Shown here: piece after piece, positions 1 through 7,619 of the stretch
How positions within the stretch are numbered: the stretch's first letter is position 1
How the letters are laid out: each line of letters starts with the position of its first letter
Source: Verrucomicrobiota bacterium
GTDB taxonomy: Bacteria > Verrucomicrobiota > Verrucomicrobiae > Opitutales > CG1-02-43-26
Assembly (NCBI GenBank): GCA_013289195.1
Contig: JABDAI010000037.1
Span: 1 to 12,611, forward strand
Length of the DNA: 12,611 nt
Direction: 5' to 3'
Position numbers and translations under genes: made by a program
Notes under the pieces: generated by a model
Told to the model about the DNA's origin: nothing
What the model saw: only the letters and a program-made list of their open reading frames with translations
Databases searched by the model: none

Positions 1-159
1 CGCTTTATCAAGCGACTGACGCTAGGTTTCAAATCATTTATATCCGCCGGGATTACGCTGGTTGGGATTGAAATTGTGAGAATGATCAAAAAGGGCCAGC
101 TGAAATCATCCATTTTGTGCCAAACGCCAATTCAACAATTCAGAGAACTTTTTGCATGA
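1..159 (+). CDS. IS6-family DDE transposase, C-terminal 52 residues (partial)
   Basis: Frame 1 is open from the window edge to TGA at 157-159. It encodes RFIKRLTLGFKSF followed by a stretch ending in GIEIVRMIKKGQ. This is the typical C-terminus of IS6/IS26/IS240 transposases, where 'LGFKSF..A...L.GIE..HMI.KGQ' follows the last catalytic glutamate of the DDE domain. The enzyme cuts and joins the IS ends during replicative or conservative transposition. The catalytic residues lie upstream, outside the window, so integrity of the whole gene cannot be judged. The visible part has no stop or frameshift. The terminal repeat lies 55 bases after the stop, a normal distance for this family. Confidence 0.9.
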   Translation, partial: RFIKRLTLGFKSFISAGITLVGIEIVRMIKKGQLKSSILCQTPIQQFRELFA

Positions 160-226
160 AATTGGCACATCAGAATCAAAACTAACACAGGCGCCTAGGC
201 AAACATAAAATCTTTGCGACAGAACC
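1..226 (+). mobile_element. IS6-family insertion sequence, right (3') part
   Basis: The element enters from the left window edge. It comprises the end of a transposase gene (1-159), a 55-base tail, and the right terminal inverted repeat TGCGACAGAACC at 215-226. The same 12 bases occur, in matching orientations, at both ends of the small element at 11773-11956, which supports placing the IS boundary at 226. The 8 bases after the end (CTACAAAA) would be the target duplication, but the left flank is outside the window. The element reads in the same direction as the IS6 derivative at the other side of the gene block. Confidence 0.85.
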
Positions 227-267
227 CTACAAAATGCACCCAATGCACTGGCTACATGCAATGAATG

Positions 268-945
268 TTATATTTTTTGTCCATTTTTTTCTTTTGATTT
301 TTCATCTTCGGAATTTTGTTCTTCAATCATCCATCTATCTTTATTTCTTTCAAGTATATCAAATGCTAATTGGATTCTTCTTCGCAACGTTTTTTCATCA
401 GTATCAAATTCTGGATTAAATCCCTCTGCATCACTTGGCACATATTCTAAAACATCAATATCTATAAAATTAAAAATATCCATAAAAAATATCTCTCCTT
501 TTATGTTTAACGCTTTTAATCCTTGCTCATATTCTCCTAACACGGCAGAACCTTTTGCATGTAGAAGATGGGAATAATTTCTTTCAAATATTTTTTCATC
601 ATCTTTTAAATTTTTTATTTCATTTTTATAAACTTCATAAGTATATCCTCTTTTTTTATCTTCATTTAAATCCTTATTTCTTTGTTCAGAATATTTTCTT
701 GAAAACTCTAAAGCATTAATCTTTTCTTCAATATCAGATAATAAATCAATATTTTCCCCTTCAAAAATATTATTATTACTAAGTTTAATTTTTAAAATAT
801 CAAAATAAGGGTCTGGGTACTCGCTTTCATTTTTCGCATTTTCAAAATTTTGCTTTTTAAACGCCAAAATGGTAATTTTTTTGTCGAGAAAATCTTTCAT
901 CATCTTATAGTATAACATTCGATTTTTATATATTTGACTGCTCAT
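268..945 (-). CDS. Immunity protein for the colicin D-like toxin (enlarged family member)
   Basis: This 225-residue cytoplasmic protein has no signal peptide or membrane segment and is rich in Asp, Glu and Lys. It starts inside the stop codon of the toxin gene (ATGA, 942-945) and has a very strong ribosome binding site. That position and coupling are those of an immunity gene protecting the producer from its own toxin. The N-terminus (residues 12-34, FLDKKITILAF) and the region near 160-200 (IDIDVLEYVP ... DEKTLRRRIQLAFDIL) resemble the start and end of small colicin-type immunity proteins, which bind and block the tRNase active site. Those proteins are usually about 90 residues. Here a charged, probably helical segment of roughly 100 residues (about 60-155) sits between the two parts, and the tail from 201 on is hydrophilic. 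The gene is extremely AT-rich. Immunity function rests mainly on context; the family match is moderate. Confidence 0.68.
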   Translation of the reverse strand: MSSQIYKNRMLYYKMMKDFLDKKITILAFKKQNFENAKNESEYPDPYFDILKIKLSNNNIFEGENIDLLSDIEEKINALEFSRKYSEQRNKDLNEDKKRGYTYEVYKNEIKNLKDDEKIFERNYSHLLHAKGSAVLGEYEQGLKALNIKGEIFFMDIFNFIDIDVLEYVPSDAEGFNPEFDTDEKTLRRRIQLAFDILERNKDRWMIEEQNSEDEKSKEKNGQKI

Positions 946-3900
946 CGATCACCTCCTATTTTTCCGGTTTCTTCTAAAAATTTTTGTTGGCTCTTGCTTA
1001 ATTTCCAACCGCTAATAAAATCTCCATTTTTATCTTTCATTATATTTAACTCTGTTTTTGGATTATAATAATGAACCACATCCTGTATTTTCCCCCTAGT
1101 ATATTGACCGGCAATAGCTATAGTATCAGAGTCATTAATATGTTCTATCATCTTTTGTTTAAATAATTCACGATTTTGCTTATTGTAATTACCTTGTATG
1201 CCAAAGTGCCCGGAATGCTTTTCGAATTTTGCTTGTACTTGTATATCTTGAAAATTAGCTTCTTTTTTTAGCAAGTTCGCGTCAATGTCAATATGATGTT
1301 TAAAACCATTTCCTATTTCCGTTCCTGCTTTTACTATTTGAATGTCGATTTTTGGTGCCGAATTACCTAAATTTGAATCGGCTTTCTTTCCTAAATTTCC
1401 ACCATCAGCATGAGGCTTAACATCCGATTTATCAAGTACTCCAACTTCCTTCGGCCGTAATTTCTTATTCAACCTGCCTGCCACATTAGCTGATGTGCCG
1501 ACTTTTCCTGAACGTAAAGCTCCCGCTCCCATTGCCATATCTCCAACAAAACCTCCCCATCCCTTAGGACTTGCAAGTGATTCCCTTACTCCTTCGTACA
1601 TTCCTTGAAGCATTTCTGCTGCTACATGGTCAATAATTTTCAGCTGATTCTCCCATTCGAGCGATCTGAAAGCCTCCGAATCCTTCGCAAACGTACCATC
1701 CGCAATATCAATGTAGAGCCCGCCGATCAGTACGAAGCCGTTTTTGACCGCAAGCAAAGTCTCTACGGGGGCCATTACAAAGCCTTCGCAAAAATCTATG
1801 GCTCCTGGGCCAAAGTCCTTCATGATCCTATTCCATTTGGACTGAATTTGCCTTACATCGTTTATTGTGGCAGTATCAAAGTACTGAGCCATGTATTTGT
1901 AGGTGTCTTCGCCATAGCTCACTGAGATTTCTACAGCAAGTATCGCTCCGCCATTCGGACTATATGTGAAGTCCCATTGGTCATCGTTGCCAAGACGAAT
2001 TGGAGTGAACTTCCCTTTCTCTGAAAGTTCTGAGACGGGTTTTTCTTGAATGATATACTGCCCCGAATCAGGTTCAGTTTCGCTAAACAACCATGATATG
2101 CGCATTGCGATTTCCAATTTCTTTTCCTCAGGGAAATTTGACTTTTCAATCTTTTCAACAATGTCATTGTACTGAGTCTGAATCTCTTTGATATTAGCCT
2201 TCTCCTCCGGAGCAGTTGCCTGTTGCTTGGCATTTTCGAAAGTACCTTGCATCTTTTGGTAAATGTCCTTTGCGGTCATGCCGATACGTTCTAGGCCTTG
2301 GCCGAGTTCATTCAAGTCCATGACTGGTAGAGCTAGACTGAACTTATGTGAGGACTTATGCACTGGTCCTTGAGCTTTTGAGTCATCGCGGTTTAAGTTG
2401 TCAATATTACTGTTTGTATTAACATTCAGATTTTGGCTAATTGTTGCAACCAAAGTTTGACTTGCAGATTCATCTGAGTTTCCCAAAACTGCCATACCCT
2501 TGATTGCGTTTGCGGCTGAAAGCACTCTTGGTGCATTCGCTGGATCCATGAGGAAATTCAAGAAGTTCGTATCTACTCCAAACTCTGAAAAGTCACTCTC
2601 ATAAGTATTTACAAGATTTTGGTATTCCAAGGTCTCTGCATTAACATGGCCCAATTTTCCTATAATACGGGCCCCTTCCAAAATTAGCGTTTTAACGTCA
2701 ATTTCCACATCGGTTCCGACAATGCCAGCCTGTTGATTGCCCCAATTTCTAAACCAATCGCCATCTCCAAAACGAAATCCTCCAGTTGGCATTACTCCTG
2801 CAGATGAAACAGATACTCCTCCATTTATAGATTTTTGTGAGGAAGTCCCCTCCCCTGTATCTTGAACCGTTTTTACTAATAGTTCACCTTTGACCTTAAC
2901 TCTAATTTTTGGAGCATTAATGAATCCCTCAACCTCAGCGTTTCCTGAGATATCAATATTTACCGAATTCCCAGCTATAATTTCTGGCAAAATTTGCTGA
3001 ATCATGTGGCTATTTGCCTTTGCGTTCTGCATATTTCCGGAAACACTTACTCCACTATTGCTGAAAGAAAAGGTTACAGACTTTCCATCTTGTCTAAAGC
3101 TTTCGGATGCAGTTACTGGTTGACCATGCAGGTAAAGGTTTTCTGTAACCGTTAAGTTAAAGTCTTTTTCAGCGTTGAATTGAGCGCCATCTACATGTGC
3201 TTCGCGTGCCTTGATTGTAACATTCCCTCCACCAATTATTGGAAGAACTGCCTCTTGCCATTTCGATTCTCTATGAGTCTTTGTTTCCCCATGGCCAACT
3301 GAACTAGGGACTGGTATACCTCCCACAGTTGTGAATTGAAGCTGATCGAGTACAGTACTTGTCATTGCCGCCATTTCCGACCCGGTTGCATCATATGTTC
3401 TAGAGAAACCATCAGCCATTGTATAAGCTTCTGCAGCAGCCAAAATCGATGGGGCCATATCACTTATTGACTCTGCATTAAGAAGTCTATCTATTGTGGC
3501 AACTATTCCAATATTGTTTGAAATCGATTTGGAACTAAAATCCCCTTTGGCTAAATCAAGGATGATATTGCCAAGTCCCGGGAAAAAAAACCCTTTGCTT
3601 TTCGTATCTGTGATACGATAATGATCAATTAGTTGAGCTTTAAGCCTAAGTATATCTACATCAATTTCTACTCCTTGAACTCCCCTAATAATACCACCTG
3701 AAAGTGAAAGAGTATCCGCATTTAGTGTAACTTTTTCTCCAGCATCTATCCCACTATTGATCACCTTTGAAGCACCAGTTTTTACACTTGTAGTCTTTGA
3801 ACCTAAGAAATTATTTTCTCTGCTCCAGTAGGAATCCTCTATCTTTGTTATAAAGGGTTCTATCAGAATATTCTTTGCACATATTTCAATACCTTTAGAA

Positions 3901-6365
3901 GATTTCACTATGCCTCCATGTAAGTGAAAATTTGCATTAGGTGCCTCAACATTAATAGGCCCTTTACTTATTATAATTGCGGGTTGTGGAACTACATCAT
4001 GTATAACCATATGATGATTTTTACCATGGCTCTCTTGAGCAATATAAATTTGTGAAACGCCTTCTAATTTGACTGGTCCATTACTTATGATATTAGTACC
4101 TTTTTCAGAAGCATGAATACCACCTTTATTCTCGAACCCTAGCTCAGTTGTGAGGTTAGATTTCCCTTTCGTGTAATCAATTCCAATAGATTCAAATGGT
4201 CGATTGTTCGTGCTAGGATTAAGAGCCGCATCTGTAAGCTTTACCACAGCACCATCACCTCCTGAAATATGCCTAGCAAGTCGTGCCTCTGTTTCTTGTC
4301 TACTAACTGGATCAATTGTTCTGCTCTCAAGAATATATTTTCCACCAACTTTATCTGAAGAACCTTTTTCAGCATAAAATATAGACCCAATGTTATGGAT
4401 GTTACGAAGAGCCTCTCTAGAAGATTTACCATCTTGCACTAAGAAAATGCCAGTACTACTTGTGGTTGCCAAATTTTCCTTTAGGCCTTCTAACTTACCA
4501 ACATAAATACACTGGTTTCCTTTTCCGGGCATAGTACATCCCGGAGTTTTCGTAAACTTAGCAATACTGAGCGGAACTGTTTTTAAGTTTTTATTGTGTA
4601 TTTTGCAATAAAGGGTATCTACGTATGATGCTTTGGCATCTGTGTTTATGATATCCGTACCAGCTCGCACGTTACAATTTCCGTGAATATTTATTGTCGA
4701 TCCATCATTCTTAATTCGGCCAGCATGCGAATAAAGTGTCGTTTCACCTCTGAAATTGATGATACTGGGTACAAATTTAGACCCTTTTTTCAAATACCCA
4801 GCCTGATTAATGGCTTGTTTATGAATGTTTAAAATTTCATCTATAGAAACAATCTGTGAATATTCATGATTAGGGGCCGTTGCATGCATTTGAGCACCGT
4901 TACGATTTTGAAACCCTCCTTGAGTAACATTAATGATATAATTGTAGGCAGATATTATACCACTGCCATCATACATCTTTTCATATTTTCTTCCTTCAAT
5001 ATCGTCAAAAGGTATATGCTGATGTTCATCAATAATCATGAATGATCGTTTTATTTCATCAGGCAACGCATCTTTCATCTCTTGCGTCCAATTTTCCCAA
5101 TACCATAAAGCCTCGTTTATAAATTTCGCTGTTTCAATGTTTGCTAAACCTTGAATTTTTATGTTTCCGTGGTTAACAAAAGATTCTCTACACAATGCAT
5201 TTAACCCACCGAGTTGTTCAATGCGGCCATTCGTGCTAAATATACATGTTCCTTGAGAATCGAAGAATAACCTTCTTTCCGGGATATATATCGGTCCATC
5301 TATGGTAATGTGTTTAGAATTAAAAGTAACGGAACTATTGGCATGCATCCCTGAAGTTCCAACGCGAATATTTCTTGCACAAGGAAATAAAGAACATGCG
5401 TTATAATCAATTGGGTCAAGTGATCCTATACGCAAACTTTTTATTCCTGAAAAAAATGCATTATCGATACTAACACCTTGATCACTAATTAGTTCAACAA
5501 TACTTTCTTTTCCTACAACTTGCATAAGTCCATGAAGAAATGTTCCAACTGAAGGATTATCATTGCGAATTTCAATACGAATTGTATTGGCCGCCAAACC
5601 CTCTACAAGAGAATATTCAAGATTCTTATTCAAGTTAAATTCAAATTGGAAATTTTTGCTCGATTTTGGCTCCAGACTATTAATCAAAAAAAGCCCGTTG
5701 ATGCGACTTGTATCAAATTTTTTAAATTTGTTTAGCGATTCTCCAAAGTTATTGGCTGGTACAATGTGTAGTTCGAAGTAACCTGGCGCTTTTTCAATTA
5801 AAACTGGAGGATGGGCATTTTTTTCTATATAGAAATCTTCATCAATACTGATAGCATCGCCAATAATAGACAATTTCGAAATTTTAAGGCGATCATCAAC
5901 AGATCCTGGATCAACATATATAGAAATTTGCGCTTCTTTGCCAATAATTGTGATTAAAGACTCGAGCGTCATATAACCCAAGGGATCCTTATCTGTAACT
6001 TCAATTACAATTTTTGAGGCCTCTTGGGGCTTTGATAATGAATGTTCAAGGTTATTATTCTCATCAAACCACCCAGAAACCCCAAAAATCTTTTCACTCT
6101 CAGTGCTATTAATTACAAACAATTTTTTTAATCCTTGCGTATCTATCTTTTTAAATCGATTATACGAAATCCCATTAATATTCGTAGGTGAGATATACAG
6201 CTCTAAAGAGCCCGGTTCTCTTTCTCTTATAATAGGAGGATGTCCTCCTTTATAAAACTCTTCATCCACAACGATGGATTCGTTAGCATGTGCCCAATTC
6301 AAAACATTAAAAATAACTGTAACCCAGATAAGTGAGATTTTTTTACAATCAAAGGATATTTTCAT
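942..6365 (-). CDS. FHA/CdiA-like secreted polymorphic toxin with colicin D-type tRNase C-terminus
   Basis: The protein has 1807 residues. A Sec signal peptide spans about 1-27 (hydrophobic core, cleavage after AHA). Two tandem ~143-residue repeats follow (28-169 and 170-314, each with a 'FY...HPP.....PG..EL.I.P' opening and a 'VGKE/IGKE' near the end). Next is a long beta-helix-like region; about 850-1270 resembles FhaB/CdiA haemagglutinin repeats (for example GVSVSGNMQ, AGNSVNIDISGNAEVEG, DVKTLILEGARIIG). Residues 1270-1640 are a helical, partly Gly/Ala-rich pretoxin-like linker. Residues ~1705-1800 match the colicin D tRNase domain: KFEKHSGHFGI, GNYNK, HYYNPKTELN and DFISGWKLS. His1717 is the likely equivalent of the catalytic His of colicin D. 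Known colicin D cuts the anticodon loop of tRNA-Arg. Inference: a contact-dependent or secreted antibacterial toxin. No clear NPNG/NPNL secretion motif and no TpsB transporter gene is seen here. The start has no obvious Shine-Dalgarno site but precedes an ideal signal peptide. Confidence 0.88.
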   Translation of the reverse strand: MKISFDCKKISLIWVTVIFNVLNWAHANESIVVDEEFYKGGHPPIIREREPGSLELYISPTNINGISYNRFKKIDTQGLKKLFVINSTESEKIFGVSGWFDENNNLEHSLSKPQEASKIVIEVTDKDPLGYMTLESLITIIGKEAQISIYVDPGSVDDRLKISKLSIIGDAISIDEDFYIEKNAHPPVLIEKAPGYFELHIVPANNFGESLNKFKKFDTSRINGLFLINSLEPKSSKNFQFEFNLNKNLEYSLVEGLAANTIRIEIRNDNPSVGTFLHGLMQVVGKESIVELISDQGVSIDNAFFSGIKSLRIGSLDPIDYNACSLFPCARNIRVGTSGMHANSSVTFNSKHITIDGPIYIPERRLFFDSQGTCIFSTNGRIEQLGGLNALCRESFVNHGNIKIQGLANIETAKFINEALWYWENWTQEMKDALPDEIKRSFMIIDEHQHIPFDDIEGRKYEKMYDGSGIISAYNYIINVTQGGFQNRNGAQMHATAPNHEYSQIVSIDEILNIHKQAINQAGYLKKGSKFVPSIINFRGETTLYSHAGRIKNDGSTINIHGNCNVRAGTDIINTDAKASYVDTLYCKIHNKNLKTVPLSIAKFTKTPGCTMPGKGNQCIYVGKLEGLKENLATTSSTGIFLVQDGKSSREALRNIHNIGSIFYAEKGSSDKVGGKYILESRTIDPVSRQETEARLARHISGGDGAVVKLTDAALNPSTNNRPFESIGIDYTKGKSNLTTELGFENKGGIHASEKGTNIISNGPVKLEGVSQIYIAQESHGKNHHMVIHDVVPQPAIIISKGPINVEAPNANFHLHGGIVKSSKGIEICAKNILIEPFITKIEDSYWSRENNFLGSKTTSVKTGASKVINSGIDAGEKVTLNADTLSLSGGIIRGVQGVEIDVDILRLKAQLIDHYRITDTKSKGFFFPGLGNIILDLAKGDFSSKSISNNIGIVATIDRLLNAESISDMAPSILAAAEAYTMADGFSRTYDATGSEMAAMTSTVLDQLQFTTVGGIPVPSSVGHGETKTHRESKWQEAVLPIIGGGNVTIKAREAHVDGAQFNAEKDFNLTVTENLYLHGQPVTASESFRQDGKSVTFSFSNSGVSVSGNMQNAKANSHMIQQILPEIIAGNSVNIDISGNAEVEGFINAPKIRVKVKGELLVKTVQDTGEGTSSQKSINGGVSVSSAGVMPTGGFRFGDGDWFRNWGNQQAGIVGTDVEIDVKTLILEGARIIGKLGHVNAETLEYQNLVNTYESDFSEFGVDTNFLNFLMDPANAPRVLSAANAIKGMAVLGNSDESASQTLVATISQNLNVNTNSNIDNLNRDDSKAQGPVHKSSHKFSLALPVMDLNELGQGLERIGMTAKDIYQKMQGTFENAKQQATAPEEKANIKEIQTQYNDIVEKIEKSNFPEEKKLEIAMRISWLFSETEPDSGQYIIQEKPVSELSEKGKFTPIRLGNDDQWDFTYSPNGGAILAVEISVSYGEDTYKYMAQYFDTATINDVRQIQSKWNRIMKDFGPGAIDFCEGFVMAPVETLLAVKNGFVLIGGLYIDIADGTFAKDSEAFRSLEWENQLKIIDHVAAEMLQGMYEGVRESLASPKGWGGFVGDMAMGAGALRSGKVGTSANVAGRLNKKLRPKEVGVLDKSDVKPHADGGNLGKKADSNLGNSAPKIDIQIVKAGTEIGNGFKHHIDIDANLLKKEANFQDIQVQAKFEKHSGHFGIQGNYNKQNRELFKQKMIEHINDSDTIAIAGQYTRGKIQDVVHYYNPKTELNIMKDKNGDFISGWKLSKSQQKFLEETGKIGGDR
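945..1253 (-). other. Colicin D-like tRNase domain of the toxin
   Basis: This segment encodes toxin residues 1705-1807. Motifs in order are KFEKHSGHFG (1713-1722), GNYNK, a helix FKQKMIEHIN, TIAIAGQYTRG, VVHYYNPKTELN, and DFISGWKLS near the end. The order and spacing follow the Colicin_D family, including the C-terminal 'FISGWKL' signature. His1717 and flanking Lys residues are the expected catalytic and tRNA-binding positions (inferred from the family). The segment is complete up to the stop codon, so nuclease activity is plausible. Confidence 0.85.
947..957 (-). promoter_or_regulatory. Very strong Shine-Dalgarno site for the immunity gene
   Basis: On the minus strand, AGGAGGTGATC precedes the immunity ATG with one base (C) between. 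Eleven consecutive bases are complementary to the usual 3' end of bacterial 16S rRNA (GATCACCTCCT). The same bases encode the end of the toxin (GGA GGT GAT CGA TGA, Gly-Gly-Asp-Arg-stop), so the site is embedded in the toxin reading frame. It fixes the start codon at 943-945 and points to coupled, efficient translation of the antidote. Confidence 0.88.
5424..6284 (-). repeat. Tandem duplication at the N-terminus of the toxin (two ~143-residue units)
   Basis: Residues 28-169 and 170-314 align end to end. Shared features are 'VDEEFY/IDEDFY', 'HPPIIRE/HPPVLIE', 'PGSLELYISP/PGYFELHIVP', 'RFKKIDT/KFKKFDT', 'LFVINS/LFLINS', 'NLEHSL/NLEYSL', 'IVIEV/IRIEI' and 'IIGKE/VVGKE'. The units are clearly diverged, so the duplication is old. 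They lie where two-partner secretion proteins carry their transporter-recognition domain, but I do not recognise that domain's motifs. Confidence 0.8.
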
Positions 6366-6534
6366 AAAGTAATTGAAATAAAAGTGAACGTAGATTTTAT
6401 GCCGGTAGGATTAAAAGGATATTAGATTTTTATAAAAAATCTAAAAAAAGTAAATGCATTTTTTATCAATAACAATCTCAAGATTAGTATCACATTATAA
6501 TTGACATCATTCACCACTTTTTGATGATTTCACT
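6366..6534. promoter_or_regulatory. Divergent promoter region with a 23-base AT palindrome
   Basis: This spacer lies between the divergently transcribed toxin (minus) and the unknown secreted gene (plus), so it should hold both promoters. It contains a perfect 10-bp inverted repeat with a 3-base centre at 6422-6444 (TTAGATTTTT, ATA, AAAAATCTAA), a plausible operator or AT-rich cruciform. A TATAAT at 6496-6501, 33 bases before the plus-strand ATG, is a candidate -10 box, but no good -35 stands 16-18 bases before it. On the minus strand TAAAAT near 6405 is a weak -10 candidate. Confidence 0.4.
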
Positions 6535-7470
6535 ATGAAGATCAAAAATAAAATGAAATCATCAATTCTTACATATCTCTTTAGCCTATTGCCCTTATCT
6601 TTAGCAATTGCCAATCATGCTGATTCCGAAATAAATCATATCTTGCGAATACATGGCCCAATCTTTCTGAGAACTTCGGAAAAGTTTGCACCAGAAAAAA
6701 TGGAATATCTTCTCTCTGACACTGAAGGCAATGCCTATAATATTGAAGGTAATCCAGTCAAATTAACATTATCAGGTATTGAAAACTTCCATGGTGAATT
6801 TATACCTGCCAAAACTTTTTTATCAAAGTCTGGACATCAATTTGTAGGACATGTCAATTTACCTGCTAACGGGGAAATTAAAATTTCTATTGGTGAGAAT
6901 GAAAAATTTTATCCTATGCCAAATCATGATGAAACAGTCAAAGATACTATCAAAATCAATACCTCCATCTATGAAATTTCCATTGAATTTAGCAAAAAAT
7001 TACGCAAAGACGTGCTGTTTGAAAATGACGTAGATACAGCCAGAGCAATGACTTATTTTATTGAAATTGAAGAATTCAAGTGGATTTCTCATACTCCAGA
7101 GCATGCCACTTTCCTTCAAAACATAAAAGAAAACGAGGAAAAAGAAGCAATTATTCAGGCAGCTTTCGCAAAAGCTGAAGTTGATGCACAGAAACGAGTT
7201 CCTAATTTTAAAGGCGCAATTCGATCAAACAGATTTTTAAATGGAGTCCTTCATGAGCTTATATCAGTATGGGATGCAATTGATTGTCCGAATATTACAA
7301 GTTATCGCATTTACAACGGCAATGCGATGGTTAAAGAAATTCTAGCAACACAAAGATTTTATTTTCAAACAAGGCTACAATCAGCCGCTGATGCCACTGG
7401 CTTTTCAATCACTTCTGTTAATTCAATTGGTAGGGAAAGTGTTCGTAGTCCAATTACAATAATATTTTAA
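6535..7470 (+). CDS. Secreted protein of unknown function with fibronectin-III-like C-terminal domain
   Basis: The protein has 311 residues and I do not recognise a named family. The N-terminus is a typical Sec signal peptide (KIKNKMK, hydrophobic core, cleavage after AIA at 26), so the protein is exported to the periplasm, surface or outside. Residues 35-165 are rich in short beta strands (HGPIFLR, VKLTLSG, HVNLPANGEIKISIG, IYEISIEF). Residues ~180-220 are charged and helical (NEEKEAIIQAAFAKAEVDAQ). Residues ~238-311 look like a fibronectin type III fold: LISVWDAIDCPNITSYRIYNG, an FYFQTRL strand, and a final FSITSVNSIGRESVRSP, where 'VN..G.ES' matches the usual 'a.n..G.S'. Such domains commonly bind proteins or carbohydrates. 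No catalytic motif is seen. There is no Shine-Dalgarno site before either Met1 or Met7; Met1 gives the better signal peptide. It is head-to-head with the toxin gene and may share regulation. Confidence 0.72.
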   Translation: MKIKNKMKSSILTYLFSLLPLSLAIANHADSEINHILRIHGPIFLRTSEKFAPEKMEYLLSDTEGNAYNIEGNPVKLTLSGIENFHGEFIPAKTFLSKSGHQFVGHVNLPANGEIKISIGENEKFYPMPNHDETVKDTIKINTSIYEISIEFSKKLRKDVLFENDVDTARAMTYFIEIEEFKWISHTPEHATFLQNIKENEEKEAIIQAAFAKAEVDAQKRVPNFKGAIRSNRFLNGVLHELISVWDAIDCPNITSYRIYNGNAMVKEILATQRFYFQTRLQSAADATGFSITSVNSIGRESVRSPITIIF

Positions 7471-7619
7471 AATTGTTCCCAATACCCCCTGCTCCTGCCA
7501 GCACTTATCCAATCTAGGCTACCGACAATCGATAACGCGTTGAAATCTGGGGATTAAGGTTGTCAAATGGGGATGGATGGGTATAACGTTTCGTTTCCCA
7601 TAGCGGCATCGGATCTCAA
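7471..7619. other. Short intergenic segment between convergent genes, less AT-rich than its neighbours
   Basis: The 149 bases between the unknown secreted gene and the subtilase gene are visibly less AT-rich than either gene. Short open stretches exist on both strands but none has a start signal or a family I recognise. No U-tailed hairpin terminator is evident for either of the two genes that converge on it. The composition suggests remnant mobile or foreign DNA. Confidence 0.35.

Noticed and set aside
1931..2233. Minus-strand 100-codon frame within the toxin gene
   Set aside because: Arg/Leu/Ser-rich out-of-frame shadow of the toxin in its less AT-rich section.
6501..6506. TTGACA as a -35 box for the plus-strand gene at 6535
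   Set aside because: A -10 at normal spacing would fall right at the start codon; the TATAAT just before it is a better promoter element.
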